A stretch of 10,547 nt of DNA from Alphaproteobacteria bacterium (GCA_017540065.1 JAFYBU010000103.1:1-10547), one strand, 5' to 3'. Positions 1 through 7,532 are shown, counted from the first letter of the stretch. Translations and numbers: made by a program. The notes: generated by a model not told the origin, from the letters alone.

Positions 1-103
1 ACGACCAAGACCTGATTTTTTCAGGGGAGGCCACAGAAATCCGAATATTGTCAAAAGTTTGCGGATTTGCCAAAGGGCTAAAAGTTCTCATGAGTTCATT
101 CAT
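1..103 (-). CDS. rpoC: RNA polymerase beta' subunit, N-terminal fragment
   Basis: This is the start of the largest RNA polymerase subunit, cut by the window edge after 34 complete codons. The visible protein begins MNELMRTFSPLANPQTFDNI and continues RISVASPEKIRSWS. This matches the conserved beta' opening, where a Phe-Asp/Asn-x-Ile-x-Ile-x-x-Ala-Ser-Pro-x-x-Ile-Arg-Ser-Trp-Ser pattern precedes the zinc-binding region. It follows rpoB by 12 bases and is certainly co-transcribed. Two in-frame ATGs are possible: 109 lies only 2 bases after the GGAG ribosome site (112-115), while 103 lies 8 bases after it, so 103 is preferred. The zinc-binding and catalytic Asp motifs lie outside the window. Confidence 0.95.
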   Translation of the reverse strand, partial: MNELMRTFSPLANPQTFDNIRISVASPEKIRSWS

Positions 104-115
104 TGTCATTTCTCC

Positions 116-3100
116 TTATTGTTCGTTTTGATTCAGTTCCACATCCAAGCCAAGTGAACGCATTTCCTTGACCAACACATTGAAGGATTCGGGAATTCCC
201 GCTTCAAAGCTGGTATCACCACGGATAATGGTTTCATAAGCCTTGATACGACCTGACACGTCATCTGATTTAATGGTAAGCATTTCTTGCAATGTATAGG
301 CGGCACCATAAGCTTCCAAAGCCCACACTTCCATTTCACCGAAGCGCTGACCACCCCCTTGTGCCTTACCACCTAACGGTTGTTGTGTCACCAAGCTGTA
401 AGGTCCGATAGAACGGGCGTGAATCTTTTCATCCACCAAGTGGTGCAATTTCAACATATACATATAGCCGATAGTTACTTTACGATCAAAGGCTTCGCCT
501 GTACGTCCGTCAAACAATGTAACCTGACCAGAAACGGGCAATCCTGCCTTTTTCAACATGGCGTCAATATCTTCCATATGTGCCCCGTCAAAGACCGGTG
601 TTGCAATCGGCAATCCGTCCTTCAAGTTGGCACTCATTTTCATCACTTCTTCATCAGACATTGAAGCGATCTTCTTTGTATATTCTTTATCGCCGTAAAT
701 GTCTTTCAAAGTCTTGCGCAAATCATCTACTTTGGCTTTTTTGGCTTTCACCTTTTCCACCACCTGATTGATTTGAGCGCCCAAAGCATGGCAAGCATAG
801 CCCAAATGTGTTTCTAACACCTGTCCCACGTTCATACGGGAAGGCACACCCAACGGATTCAAAACGATATCCACAGGGGTTCCGTCTTCCGTATAGGGCA
901 TATCTTCGATAGGAAGAACTCTGGACACCACACCTTTGTTTCCGTGACGACCGGACATTTTGTCCCCGGGTTGTAATTTACGTTTAGCAGCAATAAAGAC
1001 CTTAATTTTCTTTAATTCGCCGGGCAACATATCATCCCCGCGTTGCAATTTTTCTACCCGATTTTCAAAATCAGCTTGCAATTCTTTTTCGGCGTCATCA
1101 TAAGTTTTAATCAATTGTTCCACGTCAACCATCACAGAATCTTCTTTGACATTGATTTTACGCAAATTGGAAATTTTCAAATCTGCCAAATCTTCTTTTG
1201 TCAAAACGCGATTGGCCTTAAAGCCTTCAGCTTTTGTTACTTTCTGACCGACAAACTTTTCGCGGATACGACCGGCAAAGTCAGCAATCAAAATAGCCTT
1301 TTCATCATCACGATCTTTGGCTAATTTGCTGATTTCGGCTTGTTCAATGGAACGTGCGCGTTCATCTTTTTCCAAACCTCTGCGGGTAAAGATACGCACA
1401 TCCACCACGGTTCCTGAAATTCCAGGAGGAACACGCAAAGAACTGTCACGCACATCAGCGGCCTTTTCACCAAAGATGGTGCGGAGCAATTTTTCTTCTG
1501 GTGTCATAACAGTTTCACCCTTCGGTGTCACTTTTCCGACCAAAATATCACCGGCTTTCACTTCGGCACCAATGTAAATCACACCGGTTTCGTCCAAATT
1601 ACGCAAACCTTCTTCCCCAACGTTTGGAATATCGCGGGTAATTTCTTCTTGTCCCAATTTGGTATCACGCGCCGTGACTTCAAATTCTTCCAAGTGAATA
1701 GACGTAAAGACATCATCTCTGGCAATACGTTCGCTGACCAAAATAGAGTCTTCGTAGTTATATCCGTTCCAAGGCACAAAGGCAACCAAAACGTTGCGTC
1801 CCAAGGCCAATTCACCCATTTCGGTACAAGGACCGTCTGCAATAATTTCGCCCTTTTCCACTTTATCACCCACTTTGACAAGCGGTTTTTGTGTCATACA
1901 GGTCCCTGTATTAGAACGTTGGAATTTATCCAAATCATAAATATCAACACCGGCAGAAGTTGAAGACAATTCTTCGGTAGCTCTGATAACAATACGAGCA
2001 GAATCCACAGATTGTACCACACCGGCACGACGAGCGGAAACAGCGGCTTTAGAATCTTTTGCCACAACGCGTTCCATGCCTGTTCCAACCAACGGAGATT
2101 GGTTTTTAAGCAAAGGAACAGCCTGTTTCTGCATGTTTGATCCCATCAAAGCACGGTTAGCGTCATCGTTTTCCAAAAACGGAATCAAACCGGCGGCCAC
2201 AGATACCACCTGACGCGGAGACACGTCCATGAAATCCACTTCTTCAGGTTTAGCCTGAACTACTTCGCCTGCTTGACGAGCAGTCACAAATTCACCCGTC
2301 AAACACCCTTTAGCATCCAATTCGGAGTTTGCCTGAGCAATTGTATGACGTGCTTCTTCCATTGCTGACATATACACAACTTCATCTGTCACCTTTTTAT
2401 CAACCACACGGCGATACGGTGTTTCAATAAAGCCATATTCGTTCACTTTAGCATAAGTTGCCAATGAGTTAATCAACCCGATGTTTTGACCTTCCGGAGA
2501 TTCAATCGGGCAAATACGACCATAATGTGTCGGATGCACGTCACGCACTTCCATACCGGCGCGATCACGTGTCAATCCGCCCGGCCCCAAAGCAGACAAA
2601 CGACGTTTGTGTGTAATTTCTGACAAGGGGTTGTTTTGATCCATAAACTGACTCAATTGGCTGCTGGCAAAGAATTCGCGGACAGCAGAAGCCAACGGTT
2701 TTGCATTCACCAAATCAGACGGCATGACCGTATCAATTTCGGCAGAAGTCATGTGTTCACGAATCAACCGATCCATACGCAACAAACCGATACGATATTG
2801 GTTTTCCATCAATTCACCCACCGGGCGCACACGACGGTTACCCAAATTATCAATATCATCAATTTCACCTTTGCCGTCTTTAATATCGACCAACACTTTG
2901 ATAATGGCTAAAATATCTTCTTTGCGCAAGGTACGAATTTCCGGAGATACTTCTTCATTGGTAAAGCCCAAGCGCATATTCATTTTCACACGACCTACGG
3001 CAGACAAATCATACCGTTCTTTATCAAAGAACAATGTACGGAAAGTTGCATCAGCTGTTTCAACCACAGGCAATTCACCCGGGTGCATGATTTTGTAAAT

Positions 3101-4294
3101 TTCAATCAATGCTTCTTCGCGTGTGGTGCATTTATCAGACACCAAAGTGTTACGAATATACGGACCGACAGTCACGTAATCTATGAACAACAACGGCAAT
3201 TCTTTGATTTTTAATTCTTTGAATTTTTTGAAATCGTCTTCGGAAAGCTCATCCCCGGCTTCCAATAAAACTTCACCGGTTTTTTCATCAATCATATCCG
3301 TGGCAACAAAACGACCATATAAATCGGCTTCTTGCAGCAAGACTTCTTCCAAGCCATCTTTTTTCAACTTCATGGCTTTGGCAGCAACCAATTTTTCCCC
3401 TTTGGCGGCAATTACCTTCCCTGTTTTGGCATCCACCAAATCATACATCAATTTAGCACCCTTTAACCGTTCGGGGATATAGGCTGTTGTCCAACCTTTT
3501 TTGCTTGCCTTATAAACACTGGTTTCATAGAAAGAATTCAAGATTTCTTCTTTGCTCATTCCACTGACTTCGGATGCGGCCAATGTTTTTCCTTCTTTAG
3601 CGGCTTCGGCACGTTTTTTAGCTGTTTCAGCACTGTCCAAAGCATATAACAATGTTGTTGCAGGCAATTTACGACGACGGTCAATACGCACGTTGATCAA
3701 ATCTTTGGCGTCAAATTCAAAATCAATCCATGAACCACGGTACGGAATAATACGGGCAGAATATAACAATTTACCCGAGGAGTGTGTTTCTCCGTTATCG
3801 TGTCCAAAGAAAACGCCGGGAGAACGGTGCATTTGGCTGACAACGACACGTTCTGTTCCGTTGACGATAAAAGTTCCCTTTTCTGTCATCAAGGGAAGAT
3901 CGCCCATATACACATCTTGTTCTTTAATATCGCGAATCGTTCTGGCACCAGTTGTTTCATCAATATCCCACACAACCAAGCGCAATGTCGCTTTAACAGG
4001 AGATGCATACGTTAAATCTCTTTTCAAACATTCCTGTACATCAAATTTTGGGGCATCCAATTGGTAACGAACAAATTCCAAATCACCCCGACCGGCAAAA
4101 TCATGAACAGGGAAAACAGACTTAAAAACGGCCTGTAAGCCGCTATCTTCCCGTTTTTCGGGTGGAACACCCATTTGTAAAAATTGTTTGTAAGAATTAA
4201 TTTGAACATCAATCAAGTTTGGCATTTCAGCCACTGTTTCAATACGACCAAAACTTTTCCGAACACGACGGTGATTAATTTCAGATTTTATCAT
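116..4294 (-). CDS. rpoB: DNA-directed RNA polymerase subunit beta
   Basis: Beta subunit of RNA polymerase, forming one half of the active-site cleft. The 1392-residue length is typical of alphaproteobacterial RpoB. The N-terminus (RRVRKSFGRIETVAEMPNLI) is the conserved beta opening. The rifampicin-pocket segment SSQLSQFMDQNN...THKRRLSALGPGG lies at about residues 544-573 and keeps the residues equivalent to E. coli Asp516, His526 and Ser531 (here Asp552, His562, Ser567), so nothing suggests rifampicin resistance. The active-centre stretch KLQPGDKMSGRHGNKGV and the C-terminal clamp motif GGKAQGGGQRFGEMEVWALE are intact. An in-frame ATG at 4309 would add MGCVL, but it has no ribosome site. The ATG at 4294 is preceded by GGGGTG at a normal distance and fits the family start. 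It is followed after 12 bases by rpoC. Confidence 0.98.
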   Translation of the reverse strand: MIKSEINHRRVRKSFGRIETVAEMPNLIDVQINSYKQFLQMGVPPEKREDSGLQAVFKSVFPVHDFAGRGDLEFVRYQLDAPKFDVQECLKRDLTYASPVKATLRLVVWDIDETTGARTIRDIKEQDVYMGDLPLMTEKGTFIVNGTERVVVSQMHRSPGVFFGHDNGETHSSGKLLYSARIIPYRGSWIDFEFDAKDLINVRIDRRRKLPATTLLYALDSAETAKKRAEAAKEGKTLAASEVSGMSKEEILNSFYETSVYKASKKGWTTAYIPERLKGAKLMYDLVDAKTGKVIAAKGEKLVAAKAMKLKKDGLEEVLLQEADLYGRFVATDMIDEKTGEVLLEAGDELSEDDFKKFKELKIKELPLLFIDYVTVGPYIRNTLVSDKCTTREEALIEIYKIMHPGELPVVETADATFRTLFFDKERYDLSAVGRVKMNMRLGFTNEEVSPEIRTLRKEDILAIIKVLVDIKDGKGEIDDIDNLGNRRVRPVGELMENQYRIGLLRMDRLIREHMTSAEIDTVMPSDLVNAKPLASAVREFFASSQLSQFMDQNNPLSEITHKRRLSALGPGGLTRDRAGMEVRDVHPTHYGRICPIESPEGQNIGLINSLATYAKVNEYGFIETPYRRVVDKKVTDEVVYMSAMEEARHTIAQANSELDAKGCLTGEFVTARQAGEVVQAKPEEVDFMDVSPRQVVSVAAGLIPFLENDDANRALMGSNMQKQAVPLLKNQSPLVGTGMERVVAKDSKAAVSARRAGVVQSVDSARIVIRATEELSSTSAGVDIYDLDKFQRSNTGTCMTQKPLVKVGDKVEKGEIIADGPCTEMGELALGRNVLVAFVPWNGYNYEDSILVSERIARDDVFTSIHLEEFEVTARDTKLGQEEITRDIPNVGEEGLRNLDETGVIYIGAEVKAGDILVGKVTPKGETVMTPEEKLLRTIFGEKAADVRDSSLRVPPGISGTVVDVRIFTRRGLEKDERARSIEQAEISKLAKDRDDEKAILIADFAGRIREKFVGQKVTKAEGFKANRVLTKEDLADLKISNLRKINVKEDSVMVDVEQLIKTYDDAEKELQADFENRVEKLQRGDDMLPGELKKIKVFIAAKRKLQPGDKMSGRHGNKGVVSRVLPIEDMPYTEDGTPVDIVLNPLGVPSRMNVGQVLETHLGYACHALGAQINQVVEKVKAKKAKVDDLRKTLKDIYGDKEYTKKIASMSDEEVMKMSANLKDGLPIATPVFDGAHMEDIDAMLKKAGLPVSGQVTLFDGRTGEAFDRKVTIGYMYMLKLHHLVDEKIHARSIGPYSLVTQQPLGGKAQGGGQRFGEMEVWALEAYGAAYTLQEMLTIKSDDVSGRIKAYETIIRGDTSFEAGIPESFNVLVKEMRSLGLDVELNQNEQ

Positions 4295-4327
4295 TAGTAC
4301 ACACCCCATAAAAAATTACAACTCGTT

Positions 4328-4401
4328 GCTGATATTACGGGTATCAGCTTCCCTCGGTTTATTTAAGGGTCAGGGGTTGCCCCAAAAATTCAGAGCAACC
4401 C
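4328..4401 (-). promoter_or_regulatory. Paired hairpins in the rplL-rpoB gap (possible attenuator or processing site)
   Basis: Two inverted repeats occupy most of the gap between rplL and rpoB. In the transcript, the first pairs 4392-4401 with 4374-4383 (10 pairs including two G-U, 8-base loop). The second pairs GCTGATA with TATCAGC (4342-4348 and 4328-4334, 7 perfect pairs, 7-base loop). Neither is directly followed by a U-run, so they are not ordinary intrinsic terminators. In E. coli the same gap carries a partial attenuator and an RNase III site that lower beta/beta' output relative to L7/L12. A similar role here is inferred from position. Confidence 0.5.
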
Positions 4402-4423
4402 TCCCCTTGGTGAAAACCTCACC

Positions 4424-4792
4424 TTATTTTAATTCAACTTTAGCACCAGCGGCTTCCAGTTGTTTCTTAATTTTTTCAGCTTCGTCTTTAGCGACACCCT
4501 TCTTGATTTCTTTCGGAGCACCATCAACAAAGTCTTTGGCTTCTTTCAAGCCCAAGTTTGTAATTGCACGGACTTCTTTAATCACGGCAATCTTGTTGGA
4601 ACCGGCATCTGTCAAAACCACATCAAATTCGGTTTTTTCTTCAGCGGCACCGGCAGCAGCACCAGCGGCAGCAACGGCCACAGGAGCAGCAGCACTTACG
4701 CCCCATTTTTCTTCCAAAGCTTTTGCCAAATCGGCAGCTTCCAAAATTGTCAAGTTGGACAATTCATCAATCAATTTGTTTAAATCAGTCAT
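4424..4792 (-). CDS. rplL: 50S ribosomal protein L7/L12
   Basis: Acidic stalk protein that recruits translation GTPases to the large ribosomal subunit, present as dimers bound to L10. The 122 residues show the full family layout. An N-terminal dimerisation and L10-binding helix region (residues about 1-33, with LTILEAADLAKALEEKWGV) is followed by a flexible Ala-rich hinge (about 34-51). The globular C-terminal domain follows, with the conserved FDVVL, KIAVIKEVR and GLKEAKDFVDGAPKEIKKGV segments. The ATG at 4792 is preceded by AAGGA at good spacing. It lies 35 bases downstream of rplJ, with which it is co-expressed under L10 leader control. Nothing is unusual. Confidence 0.98.
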   Translation of the reverse strand: MTDLNKLIDELSNLTILEAADLAKALEEKWGVSAAAPVAVAAAGAAAGAAEEKTEFDVVLTDAGSNKIAVIKEVRAITNLGLKEAKDFVDGAPKEIKKGVAKDEAEKIKKQLEAAGAKVELK

Positions 4793-4827
4793 TTTAATAT
4801 TCCTTTTCTTTAATTTAAGTTAAATAA

Positions 4828-5307
4828 TTACTCAGCTTTTTCTGAGTAAGCTTTTGCGAGTCTAGCCAATTGCCCAGCAGGAGCTTGCAACAAGCCAACC
4901 AATTTTCCGCGCAACCCATCCAAATCGGGCAATGAAGCCAATTGTTGGATACGTGCGACATCAATCGCTTGACCATTCATGACACCACCGATTACTTTAA
5001 ATTTATCGGAAGCTTTTGCCATTTTCACAACTGCTTTAGAAGCTGCAATTTCATCTTCTGAATAAGCAATTCCTGTCGGTCCCTTTAATAAATCCGCCAA
5101 GGATTCACAAGGGGTTCCTGCCAAAGCAAGTTTTGCTAAACGGTTTTTCGCAACTTTATAGCTGGCACCATCTTCACGAACGCCTTTTCTTAAATCCGTT
5201 GTTTCTTCCATGGAAAGTCCGTTATTATGGACAACCACAACCAACTTTGCTTTTTTGAAAACGTCCGATAAAGCTGAAATCAGCTGTTGTTTCTCTTCAC
5301 GTTTCAC
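4828..5307 (-). CDS. rplJ: 50S ribosomal protein L10 (GTG start)
   Basis: L10 anchors the L7/L12 dimers to 23S rRNA and, as the L10-L7/L12 complex, represses its own mRNA. The 159-residue protein starts MKREEKQQLISALSDVFKKA and carries the conserved RNA-binding N-terminal domain with YKVAKNRLAKLAL. The C-terminal helix (LQAPAGQLARLAKAYSEKAE) is the L7/L12 docking segment. The start is a GTG at 5307 behind CGGAG (9-base spacing). No in-frame ATG lies nearby that would preserve the family N-terminus. A GTG start in a gene controlled at translation is consistent with modest basal initiation, but that is inference. Upstream lies a long structured leader. Confidence 0.97.
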   Translation of the reverse strand: MKREEKQQLISALSDVFKKAKLVVVVHNNGLSMEETTDLRKGVREDGASYKVAKNRLAKLALAGTPCESLADLLKGPTGIAYSEDEIAASKAVVKMAKASDKFKVIGGVMNGQAIDVARIQQLASLPDLDGLRGKLVGLLQAPAGQLARLAKAYSEKAE

Positions 5308-5367
5308 TTTTCTTACTCCGTTTTTTAAGAAGTTTGAACATTTGTTCGCCCCTCTTGGTTTCTACAC

Positions 5368-5509
5368 AAGGTCGGGATTTTTCCCTTCCTTAACTACCCT
5401 GTCCAGAAACCGGTTTTTTGGAATATTCCAATCACCGTTCTGTCTATGTCGGCGGAAGTGCTCTTCCATTAAGTTTATCCCGTGATAAACGCCCACAGTC
5501 TTGGACAGG
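5368..5509 (-). promoter_or_regulatory. L10 leader (autoregulatory mRNA structure before rplJ)
   Basis: The rplA-rplJ gap folds on the minus strand as expected for an L10 leader. A long-range closing stem pairs CCTGTCCA (5502-5509) with TGGACAGG (5398-5405), eight perfect pairs. Inside it is a perfect 7-bp hairpin, GTTTATC/GATAAAC with loop ACGG (5473-5490), and a second arm built on the palindrome TTGGAATATTCCAA. Between the closed fold and rplJ is another small hairpin (5368-5391: AAGG/CCTT, an AA/GA internal loop, GGGA/TCCC). The family function is binding of L10-L7/L12 to repress rplJ-rplL. Identity rests on position and folding pattern; a covariance search was not run. Confidence 0.8.
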
Positions 5510-5518
5510 CATTTTTTC

Positions 5519-5543
5519 GGCCCTGCCCTTTGCGGGCAAGGCC
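5519..5543 (-). other. Strong G+C-rich hairpin just after rplA
   Basis: Directly downstream of the rplA stop, the transcript forms a 10-bp G+C-rich stem (arms 5534-5543 and 5519-5528, one G-U pair, loop GCAAA). Flanking UUUUU and AAAAA tracts extend it to roughly 15 bp with a single bulged G. On the minus strand it is followed by A-residues, not U-residues, so it does not look like an intrinsic terminator. It may protect the rplKA message end or mark a processing site ahead of the L10 leader. The structure is seen; its function is not known. Confidence 0.5.
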
Positions 5544-5551
5544 AAAAACTT

Positions 5552-6235
5552 TTACCCAATAGTTGTCAGCGCAACTTTAACGCCAACACCTTGAGTGGTA
5601 CTCAAAGCTACCTGTTGCAAGTAAACACCTGAAGCGGTAGCGGGTTTCAAACCTTGCAATGCTTTAATAAAAGCACGCACGTTTTCAGCAATTTTATCTT
5701 CTGAAAAACTGGCTTTACCGATCCCGGCATGCACGATAGCAGCTGCATCCACGCGGAATTGCACTTGGCCGGCTTTGGCAGCTTTCACTGCGTTTGTCAC
5801 GTCCATCGTCACAGTTCCTAATTTGGGATTCGGCATCAACCCTTTGGGTCCCAAAATCTTACCAACGCGACCAACCAAACCCATCATATCGGGGGTAGCG
5901 ATCAAACGTTGAAAATCAATCTTACCGGCCAAAATATCGTTCATCAGGTCATCATCCCCAACAATATCTGCCCCGGCATTTTTAGCTTCTGTTGCCTTTG
6001 GTCCTTTTGCAAACACGGCAACACGCAAGGTTTTACCGGTTCCGGCAGGCAAAGACACAGCGCCACGCACCATTTGGTCAGATTGTTTCGGATCAACACC
6101 CAATTTTACGGCGATATCCACAGTTTCATCAAATTTGGCTGTTGCACCGGCTTTGATCATTTTAATAGCTTCGTCTAAAGAGTAAGCTTTCTTTTCAATG
6201 CCTTCATAGGCTTTCTTTAATCTTTTTCCTGTCAT
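5552..6235 (-). CDS. rplA: 50S ribosomal protein L1
   Basis: L1 forms the mobile L1 stalk near the ribosomal E site and in many bacteria represses the L11 operon by binding its own leader. The 227-residue protein begins MTGKRLKKAYEGIEKKAYSL and shows the family blocks FDETVDIAVKLGVDPKQSDQ, MVRGAVSLPAGTGKTLRVAV, the ATPDMMGLVGRVGKILGPKG signature and the LMPNPKLGTVTMDV segment. The ATG at 6235 is chosen because it matches family starts and lies 7 bases after GGAG within the last codons of rplK. An in-frame ATG at 6256 would overlap rplK by 17 bases and add seven residues not typical of the family. It starts 4 bases after the rplK stop, indicating translational coupling. Confidence 0.97.
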   Translation of the reverse strand: MTGKRLKKAYEGIEKKAYSLDEAIKMIKAGATAKFDETVDIAVKLGVDPKQSDQMVRGAVSLPAGTGKTLRVAVFAKGPKATEAKNAGADIVGDDDLMNDILAGKIDFQRLIATPDMMGLVGRVGKILGPKGLMPNPKLGTVTMDVTNAVKAAKAGQVQFRVDAAAIVHAGIGKASFSEDKIAENVRAFIKALQGLKPATASGVYLQQVALSTTQGVGVKVALTTIG

Positions 6236-6239
6236 CTTC

Positions 6240-6668
6240 TTACTCCACGACTTCAATACCCATTGACCGAGCTTGTCCGGCCACCATTTCCATACCGGCT
6301 TCCACCGTGTGGCAGTTCAAGTCCGGCATTTTTTTAATAGCGATTTCTTTTACTTGAGCTTTTGTAATTTTACCGGCTTTATCGCGACCGGGTGCTTTAC
6401 TGGCGCTTTTCAAATTAGCAGCCTTTTTAATGTAATAGCTGACCGGCGGTAATTTTGTCACAAAAGAAAAAGTACGATCCTTATAAGCTGTGATAATCAC
6501 AGGAATAGGAGAACCGGGTTCTTCTTTTTGTGTTTTTGCGTTAAACGCCTTACAAAAGTCCATGATGTTTAAGCCTCTTTGACCCAAGGCAGGTCCCACA
6601 GGAGGGGACGGGTTGGCTTTACCGGCTTCGATTTGAAGCTTGATAAAACCTAATATTTCTTTTGCCAT
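6240..6668 (-). CDS. rplK: 50S ribosomal protein L11
   Basis: L11 binds the GTPase-associated region of 23S rRNA together with L10. The 142 residues show the complete protein. The N-terminal domain has the conserved proline-rich PSPPVGPALGQRGLNIMDFC motif (about residues 20-39). The C-terminal rRNA-binding domain ends in DLNCHTVEAGMEMVAGQARSMGI. The opening MAKEILGFIKLQIEAGKANP is canonical. The ATG at 6668 follows GAGG with 7-base spacing. It is coupled to rplA downstream and preceded by a structured untranslated stretch of about 137 bases. Confidence 0.98.
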   Translation of the reverse strand: MAKEILGFIKLQIEAGKANPSPPVGPALGQRGLNIMDFCKAFNAKTQKEEPGSPIPVIITAYKDRTFSFVTKLPPVSYYIKKAANLKSASKAPGRDKAGKITKAQVKEIAIKKMPDLNCHTVEAGMEMVAGQARSMGIEVVE

Positions 6669-6708
6669 TTTATAACCTCATTTAGCAATTATGTCTTTTG
6701 GTTCATTC

Positions 6709-6790
6709 AGTCTTACGACTTTGAAGTTTTGTAGTCCGATGATGGCTCATCTGCTACTTTAGGAAACGGATACGAACCAATTTTATCCGT
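6709..6790 (-). promoter_or_regulatory. Structured leader of rplK (three hairpins; candidate L1-responsive element)
   Basis: Between the small ORF and rplK the transcript can form three hairpins in a row. The first is ACGGATA/TATCCGT (6784-6790 with 6766-6772, 7 perfect pairs extended by G-U pairs). The second is GTAG/CTAC closing an inner GATG/CATC element (6731-6757). The third is AGTC-GTAA-GACT (6709-6720), a GNRA-capped stem inside an outer TTCA/TGAA pairing. In E. coli, L1 represses rplK-rplA from a site in this leader. That this stretch is the L1 target is inferred from its position. No promoter was recognised here. Confidence 0.4.
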
Positions 6791-6805
6791 CCCTTTTCAA
6801 AAAGA

Positions 6806-6997
6806 TCAGCTTCTTTGTCTTTGATTATTTTGACAAGAACACCGACCGTTTTTATGTTTTCCGCAACACACGGCGCGCCCGCAAGCACACTTGTGTTCCG
6901 TTTTTTCTTTCTTATTTGCTACCTCTTTAGCAGCTTTTTCTTTTTCATCTTTCGTTAAAACGTTTTCGTCTTCTTCAAACCACAAACCGAGATTCAT
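6806..6997 (-). CDS. Small cysteine-rich protein of unknown function between nusG and rplK
   Basis: I do not recognise a family. The 63-residue product has an acidic N-terminus (MNLGLWFEEDENVLTKDEKE), a Lys/Glu-rich linker to about residue 34, and a compact cysteine cluster: Cys37, Cys39, Cys44, Cys45, Cys53 and Cys55 with His35 and His48. The spacing CxC-x4-CC-x7-CxC suggests a small metal-binding (zinc or metallothionein-like) knot, but that is inference. The ATG at 6997 begins 3 bases after the nusG stop and is preceded by AAAAAGG at usable spacing, so it is placed as a coupled operon member. The C-terminus QNNQRQRS follows an AAAA run (6828-6831). A second frame open from 6918 to the TAG at 6754-6756 gives a protein-like tail (see findings), so a frameshift is possible. 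Existence as a gene is moderately supported. Confidence 0.55.
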   Translation of the reverse strand: MNLGLWFEEDENVLTKDEKEKAAKEVANKKEKTEHKCACGRAVCCGKHKNGRCSCQNNQRQRS

Positions 6998-7000
6998 TTT

Positions 7001-7528
7001 TTATACCTTTTTCACTTGTGTATATGTTAATTCAACAGGAGTCGGGCGCCCAAAAATGGACACTTGTAATTTCAAACGTTCTTTTTCAGCATCCACTTCT
7101 TGAATTTCACCGACAAAACTCACAAAAGGTCCATCCATAATTTGAACTTGTTCACCCACTTGATAAGAAACAGCAGAACGTGGTTTTGAAACCCCTTCTT
7201 CCACTTGATTCAAAATGCGTTTTGCTTCGTCTTCCGTAATAGCCTGAGGTTTTTTTCCGCCCAAAAAGCCCGTTACTTTCGGTGTTTTGGTTACCAAATA
7301 CCATGTAGCATCTGTCATTTCCATTTTAGCCAACACATATCCCGGGAAAAACTTTCTGGAAGATTCTTTTTTGGTTCCATTTTGAACAGTTGTTACTTTT
7401 TCTGTAGGAACAATCACTTCCTCCACCAAAGAAGACAACCCTTTCTTTTGGGCTTGTTCCTTAATAAAGTCAGCAACTTTTTGTTCAAAGCCCGAATAAG
7501 CATGAATTACATACCAACGCATTGCCAT
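7001..7528 (-). CDS. nusG: Transcription termination/antitermination factor NusG
   Basis: NusG binds the beta' clamp of elongating RNA polymerase, suppresses pausing, and links transcription to Rho and to ribosomal protein S10. The 175-residue protein begins MAMRWYVIHAYSGFEQKVAD, the conserved NGN-domain opening. It contains the NGN signature RKFFPGYVLAKMEM (about residues 59-72), followed by the TPKVTGFLG segment. The C-terminal KOW domain has VGEQVQIMDGPFVSFVGEIQEVD and ends with FGRPTPVELTYTQVKKV. The ATG at 7528 is chosen because GGAGG, overlapping the end of secE, lies 8 bases upstream. The in-frame ATG at 7522 is too far from it. The gene starts 4 bases after secE. Confidence 0.98.
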   Translation of the reverse strand: MAMRWYVIHAYSGFEQKVADFIKEQAQKKGLSSLVEEVIVPTEKVTTVQNGTKKESSRKFFPGYVLAKMEMTDATWYLVTKTPKVTGFLGGKKPQAITEDEAKRILNQVEEGVSKPRSAVSYQVGEQVQIMDGPFVSFVGEIQEVDAEKERLKLQVSIFGRPTPVELTYTQVKKV

Positions 7529-7532
7529 AACA

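Noticed and set aside
3552..4067. 171-codon plus-strand ORF inside rpoB
   Set aside because: It is antisense to conserved RpoB sequence, has no family resemblance and no supporting ribosome site; it is a shadow of rpoB.
4326..4823. 165-codon plus-strand ORF antisense to rplL
   Set aside because: Its Ala/Ser-rich composition is the mirror of the rplL alanine hinge; rplL itself is certain.
5519..5543. G+C hairpin as intrinsic terminator of rplKA
   Set aside because: In the operon direction it is followed by A-residues; on the opposite strand it is followed by AAAAAC. Neither gives the required U-tract.
5362..5559. 65-codon minus-strand ORF between rplA and rplJ
   Set aside because: It lies over the post-rplA hairpin and the L10 leader fold, matches no family, and its open frame is explained by the structured non-coding leader.
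6759..6794. GGTTCGTATCC on the minus strand looks like a tRNA T-arm
   Set aside because: The flanking stem has a mismatch, no acceptor stem or anticodon arm can be built around it, and the same bases are better explained by the ACGGATA/TATCCGT hairpin.
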